DNA from: Amphiduros pacificus
Taxonomy: Eukaryota > Annelida > Polychaeta > Phyllodocida > Hesionidae
Assembly: GCA_949316495.1 (NCBI GenBank)
Contig: OX439008.1
Span: forward strand, 5,167,001 to 5,231,000
DNA: 64,000 nt
Direction: 5' to 3'
The position numbers and the translations under genes were made by a program. The notes beneath the pieces are model-generated. The model did no database searches, was not told where the DNA came from, and saw only the letters and a list, made by a program, of their open reading frames with translations. Below are positions 34,982 through 51,419 of this stretch, piece after piece. Within the stretch, counting starts at the first letter, position 1. Each line of letters begins with the position of its first letter.

Positions 34982-37900
34982 ATGGCTGGTAGCTATGACA
35001 GCGGGTATGCCTGGCTAGTGGTGGTGGGATCATTCGTGGTTCACTTCATCACCTGTGGCATGGGGTGGACTCTGGGCATCTTCTACGTGATGATCCTTAA
35101 CAACGTGGAGCATCACAGCAGTGCCGAAGTCGCCTTCATTCTCTCACTTAATGCCGGAGTCACCTATCTATCAGGTAAGTGCCTATTCTCTTCAGCCAAA
35201 TAATTTATATGTTTGTTTGGTTTTTATTTTTTATTTGTTGTTCTTTTGTTTTTAAGGTTAATGATATATACAAGTTTCTAAATGGAAAATGATAGAAAAT
35301 TGGTTGTTTTTCAATGATAGTTCAAAATACTTCTCAATGAACATTTGTTGTCTTCATTCTAAGGAGAAGAGAGTTTTAGCATTTATTGTTTGTCATTATC
35401 CATAAGTCATTGCAAGTTCTCACTCACCAAAAATATATTTTTATCAGAGCATATTAAAATAAATCTAGGTATATTTTCAAATGATGGCCTATCTATTTGG
35501 GGCTAAAACGTTTCTGTTCTGTTTGTATTCACGTACATGACCATTTGGGGGATTATGCCATACAGTGAGTGCTGGCAGACATTGTATGGAACTTTCATAT
35601 TGGCATATGTTGAACTTGCAATGATCTAATTCATAAATAGCCAGCCATGCAAAATTATATCCATTCCTGTAAATACAGAATTATTGTTCAAACTGAAGCG
35701 TTAATTCAAAGAAATATTTTGAAAAAAAAATTAAGAGAAATGAAAAAAAGCAACAACTAATTTTACACACCAGAAAGAGCGTTGGTACAAATCATATCAT
35801 TGTCAGAAGCACAGACAACTAATAGTTTTAATTAATTAAGTATACAGTTCTTTAAGTGAATGTTTATTTGAAGATGTATTGTATTTCTATTTGTCACCAG
35901 GGACGTTGGCAGGGCTGCTGTGCAAAAGATTTGGTTTCCGTTTAATAGGAATGACAGGGGGCCTACTCTCAAGCCTCGGGTTCATCCTCAGTTCCTTCGC
36001 CAACAGTATTTTCCATTTGTACATCACATTTGGTTTCATGACAGGTAGATAAGTGCGCCGGTTGCCATTTTTCCTCATTAAAGAGCTGCAAAGCGGAACT
36101 GTTTTAAAATAATCGGAACCGGAATTGAAAAGCTCTTAAATTCATTCATGGCAGTCGGAAATTGGCTTGATAAAAGATGTCAAAATAAAGCTTAGTCAAT
36201 GTTATATAGATAGTGAAGCTAAGTACGGATGATATGACCCAAACTTTTAGCAATACTTTCATTTCATTTCAGGTTGTGGATTGGGACTCTCCTATCTTCC
36301 TGGCGTCACCATCGTTGGCTTTTATTTCAAGCGGTTCAGAGCCATTGCATACGGCATTGCTGTGTCTGGCGTAGGCCTTGGTTCCTTTGCTCTCCCCCCG
36401 ATCATCAGGTACATAGAAGATTCATATGACTGGAGATCCACCTTTCTGCTCACAGGAGGCATCTGCCTGCAACTTGTAGTGAGCTGTGCACTGTTCAAAG
36501 AAAATGACATCAGTACAGTAAAGCACGAAGACAAAGCTAGCAGTAAAAATAGTGTTGGAGACAAAGATGTTGAAATGTGTCATGTAAAACAGGAAAACCA
36601 TCTATCCCAGAAAGAACAAACTAAAAATGAAACACCCAAGAAGAAAAACAAACTATCAGGGTTGTATTTGAACATCTTCCTCAATCCATCGTACGCATTC
36701 CTGGCTGTACATTGCTCTTTTATATGGATGGGCCTCACAACAGTGTCCATCAACCTACCGCCATATGTCATCAGCGTGGGCTACAGCAAGAACCAGGGGG
36801 CGCTACTAGTGTCCATTGCTGGAATCACCAACATGGTGGGAAGACTTGTCTATGGTGGTCTGAGCAGCCTGCGTCTGTGTTCACATATTTGCTTATATGT
36901 GACTGGTTTCCTTGGGGCAGGCATATGCGCAGCCAGTGTTACTTTGTCTGATAACTTTATATGGATGTGTTGCTGTGCTGCAGGGTTTGGCTTCCTGTGG
37001 GGAACGTATGGTCCTACCTTTCCCGAAATTATTATGCAATATTTAGACCTGAGTCTGTTAACTGTTGGCTATGGTTATTGCATGCTGTTCATGGCCATAG
37101 GAACATTAGGAGCTGGGCCACTCTCAGGTATGTTATATTTAATGTGAGTCAAATGTTTTACATTTCAGACGGGTCGATAACTGTGGCGGTAGGTTTTGGC
37201 TTTGAGCCACTCTCAGTTCAATATTATAAATGTATTACAACGCGTTCAACAGAATATATGGGTAACCGTGATACATATTGGACCATGATATGGGCTAAAC
37301 TTGAGACATGTCCAATACCCCATCCAACAACCCCAACAATTCCGACAACATATATATCAATTCTAACAATTGATTTAGGTATATTGAAGGTATTGGATAC
37401 ATAAGATATAGCTTATGCATTATATTTATATGAAAAAACTGGTTGTATTCTACAAAAGAGAAGAACAATTCCATCCTTGTGTATATTCCACCAATTCCAC
37501 CAATTCTATCTATCTATCAAAACTTCATTCTCCGTACAACCAGATCTACACAGTCCATAAGCTACACCAATTTTACTATACCTGTACATATAACAAACAA
37601 CCTGTCAATCTACTTATGGTGTTGTTGAGGCCCACCTATGGAGAGTTGTGTAATTAATGACTTCATGTTTTCTATCAAGCATTTCAATCAGAACAGCCCC
37701 CTTGTACTTTGTATTATAATTAGCATCAGATGAATCAGAGCTAATTCAGTTATGTCTATTTGTAATATATCCCTTGACTGTTACCTTTGTGAACCTTTGT
37801 TATGTCATGGACCCCCGTCCATGAGGGAGAGGGGTGAAGCTCATTAATGACCTCATGCATTCCTTCATGTCTGCATGTCACACAAATGTGATGTGTCTGG

Positions 37901-39675
37901 ACAATTCACTCTAAGCACATTTTCTATATATTTGAACAATTATTTTCATATACAGTTGGAAGTAAGATGAATAATATTTTATCCATTATCTCATACTTGG
38001 TGCTTCAAGAGGGTGTCCTGCAGATCACCCCTCTGCCGAACTACTTTCGCAGATCACCCCTATGCCGAACTACTTTTGCATATCACCCATGTGCCGAACT
38101 ACTTTTGCAGATCATCCCTGGGCCAAAGGACAAGTGAGATCCTTTCACCAGAACCACAAAAGAGATCTGTAGATCTGTCAGGCTGAACACTGCATGAACC
38201 CATGCTCTTGTATTTATCTCATACTTATCTACAGCAGGTGGCTCATATATAAAGCAGATCAGTGTTAACATTGTAAGAAGTACAGATCTATGTTGTTATG
38301 TGGCCTCACAATATAAAGTGGCACTATTCCCACATCTCAAAGACGTCATTACGTAATATAATATATGTTGGACTGACGTTGGTTCTGATGAATCGGACTC
38401 TTGAGATCCTTCCACCAGAACTATGATTGTCCTCATAGCTGAGTAGGTTCATGCCCTTGTGCCAGCAGAGTTGACAATCAGGCCCTTGCCCCATATTATC
38501 AATGCCTCATGTGAGGTATTGATATCATGATATCCCACCTCCACAAATATATTGTTCTCAACTCTAGTTTAATTTTGTGACAATTGGAATTTTGAGAAAT
38601 GATCTAAATCATCATTGGTACTCTTTTTCTTCTTTTTTTTTATATTGACCACTTATACATGAAAGAAATTTAGAATTTATTTACAGTTATTCTTGTAATT
38701 TTGTAATTTCTAGAGGTGCTTGCTTTTCCAGCAGGGAGTTGTATATTGAAAATTATTATTTCAAAGAAATAAGGTAAAAGTCATCTTGTTGAGATGATGT
38801 ATATCAGTAACGTTTCAGGATCAAAATCTGTGCAAAATATCACTCAGTGACAAAGTTATCTGACATCATGTGACATCAGTGTATGTGACATCAGTGTAGT
38901 GTCAGTGGTGGTGGGGTATCTGCCACACCTCACAACTCGTCAGCTCTATATTATTCAAACTGGTCAACTCGACTGATTGAAAGGAGCCTCCGCTAATCAT
39001 ATAAGGTCTTTTCCGAATGTGTAATCACATTGCCAAGGTTGTGTGGGTTATAGGAGTTTTGGTTATGGTATTCTCTTCTCAGTCTTAAATAATTACATGC
39101 ATCACATGCACTTTTAGGACCTTAAATACACTGCTCAATAACTAATTCTCGGTAATGAATTCGTGAACTAATGGCTTTATTGCCCCATTTAGCAACAGTG
39201 TTCTGTAGGATGTAAGTCAATCCAGATTCAATTAATGGGATAGATATACATATTGTTGTAAAGATGGGATTGGTGGTGAATTTCTTGGGCCTTTGGCCAT
39301 GGATGCTCAATTTATTATATATCTGATAATATCTATAGAGTATGACATACCCCTTTTAAGATCCTGTATCATGATGGACTATGGTGCTACTCAAGGAAAA
39401 CTGGGGCAAATAAGAACAATCAAAAGTTTATACCTTGTAAATTACTGTATTTGTTGCTAATTATTTATGTATTATGTTTATTCATTTCAGGATATCTGCT
39501 AGACAAAACTCAATCCTACCCAATTACGCTATATTTAGGAGGTGGGGCACTCCTAATCGGAGCTCTTATAATGTTTATTCCTTGGATCTGTTTTGATACA
39601 AAGAAGAAGCCAGCAAATGTTATTGTGGAGGATGGAACAAAATCTGAAAAAAATATTATCTACCTCGACACCTGA
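34982..39675 (+). CDS. Monocarboxylate transporter-like (SLC16, major facilitator), complete
   Basis: Four exons join in phase: 34982-35174, 35901-36044, 36273-37127 and 39491-39675 (stop TGA 39673-39675), giving 458 aa. The start MAGSYDSGYAWLVVVGSF carries the MCT signature (DGGxGW-like) at the head of the first membrane helix. GTLAGLLCKRFGFRL and GFYFKRFRAIAYGIAVSG are typical helix 2-3 and 4-5 stretches. A charged loop of about 55 residues (KENDISTVKHEDK to KKKNK) separates the two six-helix halves. GITNMVGRLVYGGL in the second half keeps the Arg of MCT helix 8, with Asn where the lactate carriers have Asp. The protein should sit in the plasma membrane and move small organic acids or related solutes, possibly with protons; the substrate cannot be read. 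The 2.4-kb last intron holds a 29-bp repeat. Confidence 0.92.
38021..38116. repeat. 29-bp tandem repeat, about 3.5 copies, in the last MCT intron
   Basis: The unit GCAGATCACCCCTATGCCGAACTACTTTT recurs with small changes. A related phrase (GGATCACCCCTATGCCGAGA) appears at about 48690 in the GT92 intron, so the unit is probably part of a dispersed repeat. Confidence 0.8.
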
Positions 39676-39755
39676 CACCCACCATCATGCTCAAACCATT
39701 TACTTTTACAATGTGATTTATGTATTTCTTTAATACAGTTAAAATTATTTTTTGA

Positions 39756-39761
39756 AATAAA
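39756..39761 (+). terminator. Polyadenylation signal of the MCT-like gene
   Basis: AATAAA 81 bp after the stop codon, the first such hexamer in the 3' flank. Confidence 0.6.
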
Positions 39762-41918
39762 TTTAGTTCTTAAAAATGGAGAGTAAGACCTTTTTTTACC
39801 CCTTTGTAATGCTTGTATTTACGAGGACAAGATGTTCTGGTTTAATTATTTCTTCCACCTGTTCCTGGAAATCGTGCCTGTCTTTTACTTCGTGACCGGA
39901 CATGTATTTGTTACTATAGGTTTCTTAGTGCCTCTCTTTGTATGCTATGTATAGTGTATGAATTCAGGCCTTGACATATGCACTGGCCTTGACATATGCA
40001 CTGGCCTTGACATATGCACTGTTTGGGCCAGTAAATGCTGTTACAGTGGCCAAGTTGGGCAACCATATTTGTGGTCTTCTAATGGCCCCAACTATCTTGA
40101 TTCTATTCTAAATCCTGATAGATATTTGTCTCATATCATGATCACTGGACATGTAAATTCTGATTGGGACAACTAGCACTAGTCACAATACAGCCTTATT
40201 ATACAATGTTGTACAACGATAAAACAGGTTTGATCTCGGCCATATTATGTTTATATAGAGTATTACTATATATAAACTAAGGGCATTAAAACTCTTGCAC
40301 CACATTCCTGTCAATCTCATGTATCCATTTAGATTCAAAATAGTCAGGTACATCTTAAAATTTAAAGGATATGATCCATACAATGCTAAGATAGCAAAGC
40401 ATTTTTAGAAAGTGTGAACCTTACCTTATGCTTTTTTGGAATATTCTTTTAAATTTCATTTGAAAATTTTGTTCAAAGAGAAATGAGGAGAAAAATACGG
40501 TGATTGAGTGGTGGAACACCCTGTGATTAATATTATTCTCCAGGAAATTTACATATTTTGGTATATATCTGAATTTGAGGCAAATTACCAAACAAACAAA
40601 GCAAACAAACAAAATCTAAATTTTATATTTTTCCCAATTCCCACTCAGATTTCAACTACTCCTATTCTCTCTGCATATGATGTTGGCAGCACAGAGACAT
40701 CAGTGTCTACTGTTCTGATCACAATGGATGATCAGAAGAGTCAACTTCCTCATGGTAACATGGCAAAATGTTGTCATACCAATTATTATCTCCTACCTGT
40801 TTGGTGAGAACATTTATGCCATCACTGATTGAAACCTCTTTATCTGATTCCAATCTGGTTAACAATAATGTGCCAGGAATTTGAACAGCTCCACTTTATT
40901 TGAATCAACCAAAAGGACTTTTGACCAATTCTATGGCATTTTTGTTGAACGTGTCACTTTCCGCCTTTCTCCTTTCCCTCTCTTTTTCCTTGCGAACGAT
41001 TTTAGACCATCAGGAATACACCTGTCCCAAACAATGTCAAGGCGTTTCATTGACTTAAGGTGGGATTGGATGAATCACAAAAAGATTATATTAGAATAAT
41101 AGCATAATGTCATATTTCCTGAATCTGCATGCACTTTGGAAAATGCACCATGGAAGGGCCCAATAAACAGTTCATGTATACCTCAGTTTAATCAACATGT
41201 GGGTTCAACAATGATATGGTGCCGTGTGATTTAGATTTATGTGTCTTTTGTGGCATAAATAAGAGTTAAAAGTTGTTTTTACTTGAGTTGTCTTTAAGGC
41301 TTCTTAAAATTGTGTATATTGCTTCCCATAATTAAAATTATTTCTTGCAAAATGTTGACAACAGAATGATCTATGATGTATGTAGTATTAAGGACCAACA
41401 GTTGAGTGTTTGAGATTAGTGCAAATCAATGCATCATTGCAAATGCAGATTAAACTTGTGGCTCTGATATCATTTATTTATGAAATACACTAGCCCCACC
41501 AATGCATTTCACAATTTTGTTGTTCTGTTAATGGCCTTGGTCACATGCAGAGAATAATCAGCAAGTCTCATAGATGGAGATGAGACCTTCTTATGATTTT
41601 TGTTGATTTAATTAATTTCCATGATTGAGAGGTCTCTAACATACACAGGCAGCCATCTTGCATAATTTGTGTGATCCAAAGCAAAGAAGCATGGCATTAG
41701 CTTATGTAAAGCTTCAGTGAATAGAATTACGTTTCCCTCACAATGTGCTCTAACACAAACAAAAAATGTCACCTGTAATTTCAGTGTGAGGCATCAATGA
41801 TAGAAATGTGGTTTCGATGCGATCCTGTTCCCAACATTCAATTGATTTGCTCTTCTGGCCCTCTTTGATTGCTTTCCATACTACATTCATTTTTCATCAT
41901 AGCTACAGTATGCTATTA
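39762..41918. other. Intergenic; one small tandem repeat
   Basis: No gene seen. An 18-bp unit (GGCCTTGACATATGCACT) repeats three times at 39967-40020. The rest is ordinary AT-rich sequence. Confidence 0.5.
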
Positions 41919-42103
41919 TGTGCACTCTCTCATCCCCCAAACCTGATAACATCAATGTGCACTCTATCATCCCCCAAACCTGATAACATCAATGTGCACT
42001 CTCTCATCCCCCAAACCTGATAACATCAATGTGCACTCTATCATCCCCCAAACCTGATAACATCAATGTGCACTCTCTCATCCCCCAAACCTGATAACAT
42101 CAA
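41919..42103. repeat. 37-bp minisatellite, 5 copies
   Basis: Units of 37 bp beginning TGTGCACTCTCTCATCCCC differ mainly by alternating CTCTC and CTATC, so the higher-order unit may be a dimer. Confidence 0.9.
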
Positions 42104-42699
42104 TGCAATTCAAATATGTGACAAGTTACATTTTATGTTTTACACATGGTTTAATACAGGGTAAATACAGAAGATAAAAAGTGCCGTCATTGTAAAATGT
42201 ATCTTTTTCATCTTATTGACATTCTGATTAAAGATCTTGATTCTATATATTCATTAAATCTAATCTATAATATATTCATTGAATTTAATCTTATGAACAG
42301 AAATTAATTAAGCATTACTTTATATCCCAAAATTAAATATGAAACAGTTTTTTAAATATCGTTAAATGATTGTTGGGGAACAGTTTCTACATTCCAAATC
42401 TTTAATCAGAATGAATATATCTCAAATATGAGATTAGTGATGAATTTTTCTCTGAGGGTACACCAGATCGGAATAGTGTAAAACTATAGGTGGTGCCACC
42501 GGCCACCAAGGAACGCTACCACCCAGAATGATTCACAATGAACTAATGTGCAACTATGCCAAGTGTGGTGCTTCTTTACAAAAGTGCACAAACATTGGAC
42601 TTATCTGACTATCTACAATATTTGCTATTTGGCTATTTCAGAGGTCTGCCAGTAGTGAGTTTCCATAATCAAAAGTTGATGTAATAAATGCGTGGCCAA
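42104..42699. other. No recognised gene
   Basis: AT-rich intergenic sequence. Confidence 0.4.
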
Positions 42700-43430
42700 G
42701 TGTGTTAGCCATCTTTTCACCTGAACATTCAGTTAGTGGCAATTGGTCTTTTCATGAAAAAAAAAATCATTTTTACACATTTTTACACATTTACTTTATT
42801 CGTTGCTTTGAGGTACATTCATCATTCAATATCATACCCAGGTATTTGCCATTATTGGATCTTGCATTACAAACATCTCTTACCTTGATCGCGTCAAGTA
42901 TGGCTCCATTTTGAAAATGTGACCTTTTGCTACAAATTATCATTTATTCATCTTGTTTTCCATAAGAATTTTAATATCCTTTTTATATCCTTTTAATACA
43001 TTCTTCCATTTCACTACAGGGCATTTGGTTTCATTCGTGGTCCATTGTAATTTTAAGAATAAAATATATGTATAAATCCCGGAGGCACTCCATACTCAAT
43101 ACCTATATTTTTCACCTGTAATGTACCATTATTTCCGATGAGATATCATGTAAGATTTAAACCAGTTCAATGTTATACCACCCATTCCATTTCATTTTTT
43201 AAGTCTATTCAAAAGTGTTTTAGGATCTACAGGGCCAAAGGCTGCAGAGAGGTCAAGACGTTCCAGCATCATAGTTTTGTAATTATTTATATCCATGAGT
43301 GGATCATTCTGTACCCTTAGAAGTTCTGTCTTTGTACTCTGAAGCTCCCTACATTTTTTACTTTTGCTCTTTCCATCATCTCAGACAAATAAACGAGGTT
43401 GGATATATCATCTTTTTCAATATTTTTCAG
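42700..43430 (-). mobile_element. Antisense LINE reverse-transcriptase remnant (CR1/L2-like)
   Basis: Read on the minus strand, the piece shows LDLSAAFGPVDPKTLLNRLK (RT core, usually LDLSAAFDTIDHxILLxRL), then NWFKSYM, a YGVPPGF block in place of YGVPQGS, and GKYLGMILND near 42830. The blocks lie in normal order but with many frame changes and stops, so this is an old, dead copy. Its minus orientation matches the sulfotransferase gene just to the right, but it lies beyond that gene's stop. Confidence 0.7.
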
Positions 43431-43606
43431 GGTTAAAGAAGGAACTTGGTTAAATTCATCAAATTATAATACTAGCAATATCAGAAAAACATTCTGTTTT
43501 AAACAAAGATTCGGAAATTTGACAATCTTTTTGTTCCGGAAAAAAACCAACCTAGCCAACACATATTTAAATATCACCATGACATTTTGAAAAGACATTA
43601 GCAAAT

Positions 43607-46118
<2,512 letters not shown>

Positions 46119-48168
46119 CTTGATCGAAATGATAATCAAAATGGTGGCATCGATATTGTGGTATGGCTGAGTTGCCATGCACGATGACCAAGCAATGGGC
46201 TATGGGGGTTATGTAAGTTGGTGCTTGGCTTGCGTGGTGACCTGTCCGCACATGCAAACACAGCCAGCTGGAAGTAAATAGGATTGAAATGTTATGTAAT
46301 ACAGGTGTGGTTTGTATAAAGCGATGAGATCAGTGAATATGGAGAGAAAATGGAGTGTTGTGGCGGCCACAAATCTACAATGGTTTTTGATGCGGTTCAG
46401 TCATTATAAACAACACCAATCTCATCATTGGTATCTTCTTGTATGACAGAATATGAAGTGGTGTATCTCAATGGATGGTCCACATCATAATCAACATTAA
46501 CAGGGGCATCTCTCTGCCTTACTGTATCACTATGGTATCTTATTTAAATATGTAGATCTATGAGACAATGCGGCAGTTTTCATGCATTCTAAAATAAGTG
46601 AAGCATGCGATATTGGTGTAAAAATGAAGTCGCCCCCACAGATACAAATTATCCCCACACAACCGACAATTTATTCTCCAGAAATGTTGTTCGATGAGGA
46701 TTTTTTCTTTAGATTCTTAAATAATCGGTCCGTATCGTGAGCTAATTGCCCAAAGATAAGATGTATCTTGACACTCAACAGTTACGCAAGTTACTGTCGT
46801 ATTGCGTAAGACGCAAAGCAAAACCGCAGCACATCTCTCTGGCTGTAAATATAAGATTATATTTTGTTATAATATTGATGCAGAAATACCAATTTTTGAC
46901 AGAAAGTGCATTTCCATTAAACGCAAATACATATTGTCATCGCAATTGGTGCATATTAGAGTATGAAGGACACTTAATCAAATTGTCGCCTTCCAAGAGA
47001 AATTACTTGGAAGGCAAGAAAAAGACTTCTTATACTGAGGAAAACAGCGCAATTGCGACACATCCATTGATGTTGTCAAACTGTGCCCTTTCTCTCAGTA
47101 TGCTTACATCTAAAATATAGTTTAGGTTAATTATGTAGCCTTTGTCTTTATTGTTTACAGTGTCAGGAATAAACCACTTTATAAAACAATATATTGAAGT
47201 AGAATTAAAGATAACATGATTCCTTTTTCCACCACCTTTTAACCACCATATTTATAGTGTTTTCATAGTTTGGTTACCAATATCACAAATGATTTTGATA
47301 TGTTTTGCTTGTACTGGGTGTGGTCTCCCAAACTGTCCTTCAACTGCCTTTACTTACAGAGCCTTGTATGAACCCAGAATCTGTTACGGAGAGTATCGCG
47401 AAACTAGCCTATTAAACCTTTTAATCTCCCACTCGGATTCCATGCAAAAGACCTTATTCTTAAAGTTTGATATTTTCTCTTGAGGGAAAATCAAGTCATG
47501 ACAATGTTCTTTCTATCGTAATATATTTGGTACTTCATATATAATTAGATATGTCCAATCTGGACGATATGGCGTTAATCTTCAGCATCAATTCACAACA
47601 CAGTCAGTGAGAAATAATTTCACAGATAAAGTTCTTGCCCACATAAAAAAACAAACAAATGTTTTCATGTAAAACTTAATTGGAAATTGAAACAAATCGG
47701 TAATATCAAAGTTTATATCGGTGACTCATCTTTTAAAGTGTGATTTAATCTTATTTGACCAGGTTTAACATTGATATTTGGGCTGCGATCGAGTAGTTCA
47801 CTTTAGACGTGGGGATTACATAAGATTTAGACAAATAATTGGCATGATTATGCTGAAGGGCACGAAGTGTGGAGTTTCTGAAAAGTGGAATGGGTTGGCT
47901 TTTCATGTACATGTCGCTCCATGTGATATTAAAGCAATTGCGATTAATGAATAAATGAAATATGTGTGGTGTTTTACACAGCATTAAGTGTCCACTAATA
48001 CTTCCTTCTATATATAGCTGTCTGGTCATGTCTTAACGTGTAGATTGTGACCATGGCCTTCACTTATGCAATCATGAACATAACAGAAACAACACTTCCT
48101 ACATCGGAATAGTTAGGCGATATAAATATGCAAGATTCAAGCTGATATTTCGAAAGGAATACCTCAAA
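46119..48168. other. Divergent intergenic region between sulfotransferase and GT92 genes
   Basis: The two genes point away from each other, so this 2 kb must hold both promoters. No TATA box or other element stands out. Frames at 46746-47120 (+) and 47751-48029 (-) match no family and lack splice context; I treat them as chance frames. Confidence 0.45.
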
Positions 48169-50792
48169 ATGCATTCAAGAAGAAAAATAATTTTGGTGTA
48201 CGTTGCGTTGTCTTTATTGGGTACGTTGTACTTGTCAGGACGGACCATGTTGATTGATGTCAAACGGCTAACAATCACCGAGTTATTGATTGATACCGAC
48301 ATTATGAATTCCATTGCCGATGGCAAAAACAAGAAAAATTATTTGGCAACGAGAAAAGCAGGAAGCGACAGAAAGGACCCAGTTGATATCGTCAAACTGA
48401 CATTATGTTACCACAAACCTCCTGAAGATTTACCACACAAACAAAGATTTCTGGAAATACCAGGCAATATATACGTATATTCTTCCTATTATGACACAAG
48501 AAATGGAAGGAATACCATTGTTAATCTTGGTGTCATAGAACAGCACAAATCCAAAACTCCAAAGTATTGTCTGGTATGGAGCAGGAATGAAAAGCATCCC
48601 ACATATGTCAGGCTGAAAAGAAAGCTGATATTTGAAGACCATGGACTACCGTGAGTATAATAGATAGAGAATTAACGGTTTTAAGACTGGATCACCCCTA
48701 TGCCGAGATTCACTAATTATAAACTTTGATCATATACAATTCAAACAATACTCAAGCATCAAATTATTTTTTTTCTGAAATGTTTCATTTTGGTTTTATT
48801 TTGGTATTCAGGGCAAGTAGTTACATGCAGATAAAATACCCTCGATATTACAAACAGCATGGTGAAACTAATTAATGTTAAATGTAAAGAAATAAGAAGG
48901 TCTTTGAAGATTAGCTGATGGACACATTTCGGTATGAATAGAAATTTAATGACAAGAGTGTACTTTTTCGATCACGCATGAGTTAAATTCTGTCTGAGCC
49001 TTGAATCACCCATCTGTAAAACACCGGTTCCAAAATCTCATCATTTTCTTCTTTCTTATCACTAAACATGGACCCCATCCTGTATCCCCTTTTATAAATA
49101 ATAATGGTATTTCCTGGTCTACCTCTAAGAAGTATCTAATAGCTCTTTGTGGAATTTTATCACCACAATTAAATTTATCATAGGCCTATTGCCGATCTCA
49201 ATGTTGTTTTTTTCCATTGAAAAGTACACACCGGAACTGTACAACTTTGCCGGAACCAGAACTGTACAACTCCACTATATTTAATCATTGGTCGGAGAGA
49301 TTGGCAGGGGGCCTATGTCCCCATTTTGATAAAACTGACTCATATTGTCCTCCCGTCAGCCCTTGCTGGGTAATTGCCTAAACACTTGTATTTATTTACA
49401 TCTTCTATACTTTCAATACATATTTGAAATTTACAATTTGAACTTTTTGAGGCAGAAGCGATAACGACCTTTGACCAAACCGTTGCCAATATGCAGTATT
49501 CAGAACGCTTCATATACAAATTATAGAGATATAATATAACACCATTCTCTTTAAACACCTCATTCATTTTGCTTGCAATCAAATCCAAATGCCTTCTTAC
49601 CTTTTAGTTGAATCACTACTTTTCTAATTTCATCAAATGAAAGTGGTCTATTCAACTCTGTATTTGGAATATATTCAGGTTTTTCTGTCTAATTTTCCAA
49701 CTGTTCTTTGCTGTTTGATATATCGCTATTAAACTGGTTGTATACATATTATCTTGTGGCTTATTGTATAAACAGAAAAATTCTTATCTTCATATTTTCC
49801 AATACATAATCAATGTTTTCTGCAGCTATGTCACTGTGTATTTCAGAAAAAAGCCGGCCATGTTTTATTGTCCTTGGAGGAAGGCCTCGCAGACTCCCTA
49901 TGCCGTGGCATTTGTTAGCCACAAGTGCCAGGAAGTGCACACAATTTTACCTGTGCTCCCCACTGTGGCTGGACCAGATAACAAAAGAGACGACTTCCAC
50001 GTGTGCTTCTCCGCTGTGCACGGGGGGTTCAACGATGTGTCAACACTTGTAGAAGCTGTGGAGACAAACCGAATGCTTGGAGCTGCCAAGCAAGTGATTT
50101 ATAACGTGAGCATAGGTGCTGAGGTAGAGCAGGTGGTGCGCCACTATGTCCGAGAGGGCATCATGGAAGTAATTCAATGGCCCATACCTTTAATTAATGG
50201 ACCTGATGGACCACAGGCCCAGTGGAACATTCACTATTTTGGTCAGATGCTGGCCATCAATGACTTTGCCTACAGGACTATGACAAGGTCCAAATATGTG
50301 GTCATATTGGACATGGATGAGAGGATCATTCCTAAAATATCAACAAATAGGACCACCTGGAGTGGCTTGCTTGAGAGATACTATGATAGCAAAGCGTGTG
50401 AATATATAGTGAGAAGTTCGGTGTTCCTGACAAGTGGAATTGAGAACCCCGTGATACAAAATACCTCCTTAGTCTCACTTAAAACAAAAACGAGAGATTT
50501 CTACATATTCCCTGACAAAGTTAGGGCAAAGTATTTTGCAGACACTGATAGAATAGAGATGATTGGAATACACTTCACGTGGGAGTGTTTTGGGGAAGTA
50601 TATACTGTGAATATCCCACCAGATGGAGCCCTTGTGCACCATTATAGGGCAGAACAAATTGAAGGTCATATGATCAATGCCACTGTAAATGACCTCTCAA
50701 TGACCCCTTATGCTAAGGACCTCACAAAACATGTGACAGACAGATACCAAAAGCTGAAGGCTGATAAATATATATCTGGTGTGGGATTATAG
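48169..50792 (+). CDS. GT92-family (DUF23) glycosyltransferase, complete
   Basis: Two exons join in phase: 48169-48650 and 49826-50792 (stop TAG), 482 aa. MHSRRKIILVYVALSLLGTL is a basic tail plus membrane anchor of a Golgi type II protein. The first exon has GNIYVYSSYYDTRNGRN, the typical GT92 entry strand. The second has FVSHKC, DDFHVCFSAVHGGF, the ILDMDERIIP metal-binding DxD (about residues 323-325), a GIHFTWECF block and the closing LVHHYR. Characterised relatives (nematode GALT-1) add galactose to core fucose; the acceptor here is unknown. The intron contains an antisense LINE remnant. AATAAA at 50805-50810 and again near 50846 are likely poly(A) signals. Confidence 0.92.
49005..49705 (-). 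mobile_element. Antisense LINE remnant in the GT92 intron
   Basis: Minus-strand phrases LNRPLSFDEIRKVVIQLKGK (RT entry), then ATVWSKVVIASASKSSNCKF, IEDVNKYKCLG and MMRFWNR are consistent with a LINE RT followed by its C-terminal part. The RT core between the first two is missing and other gaps and stops are present. It resembles the family at 12.7 kb (EYKYLG block). Confidence 0.6.
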
Positions 50793-50804
50793 ACCATGGC
50801 AACA

Positions 50805-50810
50805 AATAAA
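50805..50810 (+). terminator. Polyadenylation signal of the GT92 gene
   Basis: AATAAA 13 bp after the stop codon; a second lies about 40 bp farther, so the 3' UTR is short. Confidence 0.5.
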
Positions 50811-51419
50811 CAACCTTGAATCAATTACTTATTCAGACTATGCTAATAAATAATAGATTTGGCAAAACACAACCAATAAGCACCAATATAGCTACATTGT
50901 CACATATATGTTCATATGTCCATTGCTGACTGCAACAAAGAGGTTCCAAGAAGAATGTGTAATTAAGAGCGGGGGAATGTTGGCCATGTTAAACAGGAAA
51001 TAATGAAATAACAATAATGAAATAATTTCAAGGCAATGATTAGAGCATGGACATGTTTGCCATAGCCAGAAACTGGCTGTTGGATCATGGACAAAGTTGA
51101 TTTTCTTCCTGTCCTAAGCAGAGTATTTGTTAAGATTTCAACAAGAAAATATAAATAATTTGTGCCACAAATGTGAGTGATTCAATCCCTGTGGTTTTGA
51201 TTGGAGTTGAATTCATATCATCAACTAAGCATGCAAATTGGGTGAACGTGGAATAATGTCAATTTTTATTTTTTTGTATCCTTTCAATGGCGGAGGTAAT
51301 TTTTTTTTGGTATCCTTTCAAAGATGGAGGTAATTTTTTTTGTATCCTTTCAAAGATGGAGGTATTCGGTTTGCGTAAACTTTGATTGTTGGGAAACTCT
51401 AATAAAAGCAAATTTGATC
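50811..51419. other. Intergenic, with a short tandem repeat
   Basis: A TTTTTTTGTATCCTTTCAAWG(A)TGGAGGTAA unit repeats about three times at 51268-51365. No gene seen. Confidence 0.5.

Noticed and set aside
37128-37657. Frames continuing past the third MCT exon
   Set aside because: A donor at 37128 and an in-phase exon at 39491 explain the gene; the extra frames are intronic.
46746-47120. Plus-strand frame of 124 codons
   Set aside because: No family similarity, no splice context and composition like the surrounding AT-rich DNA.
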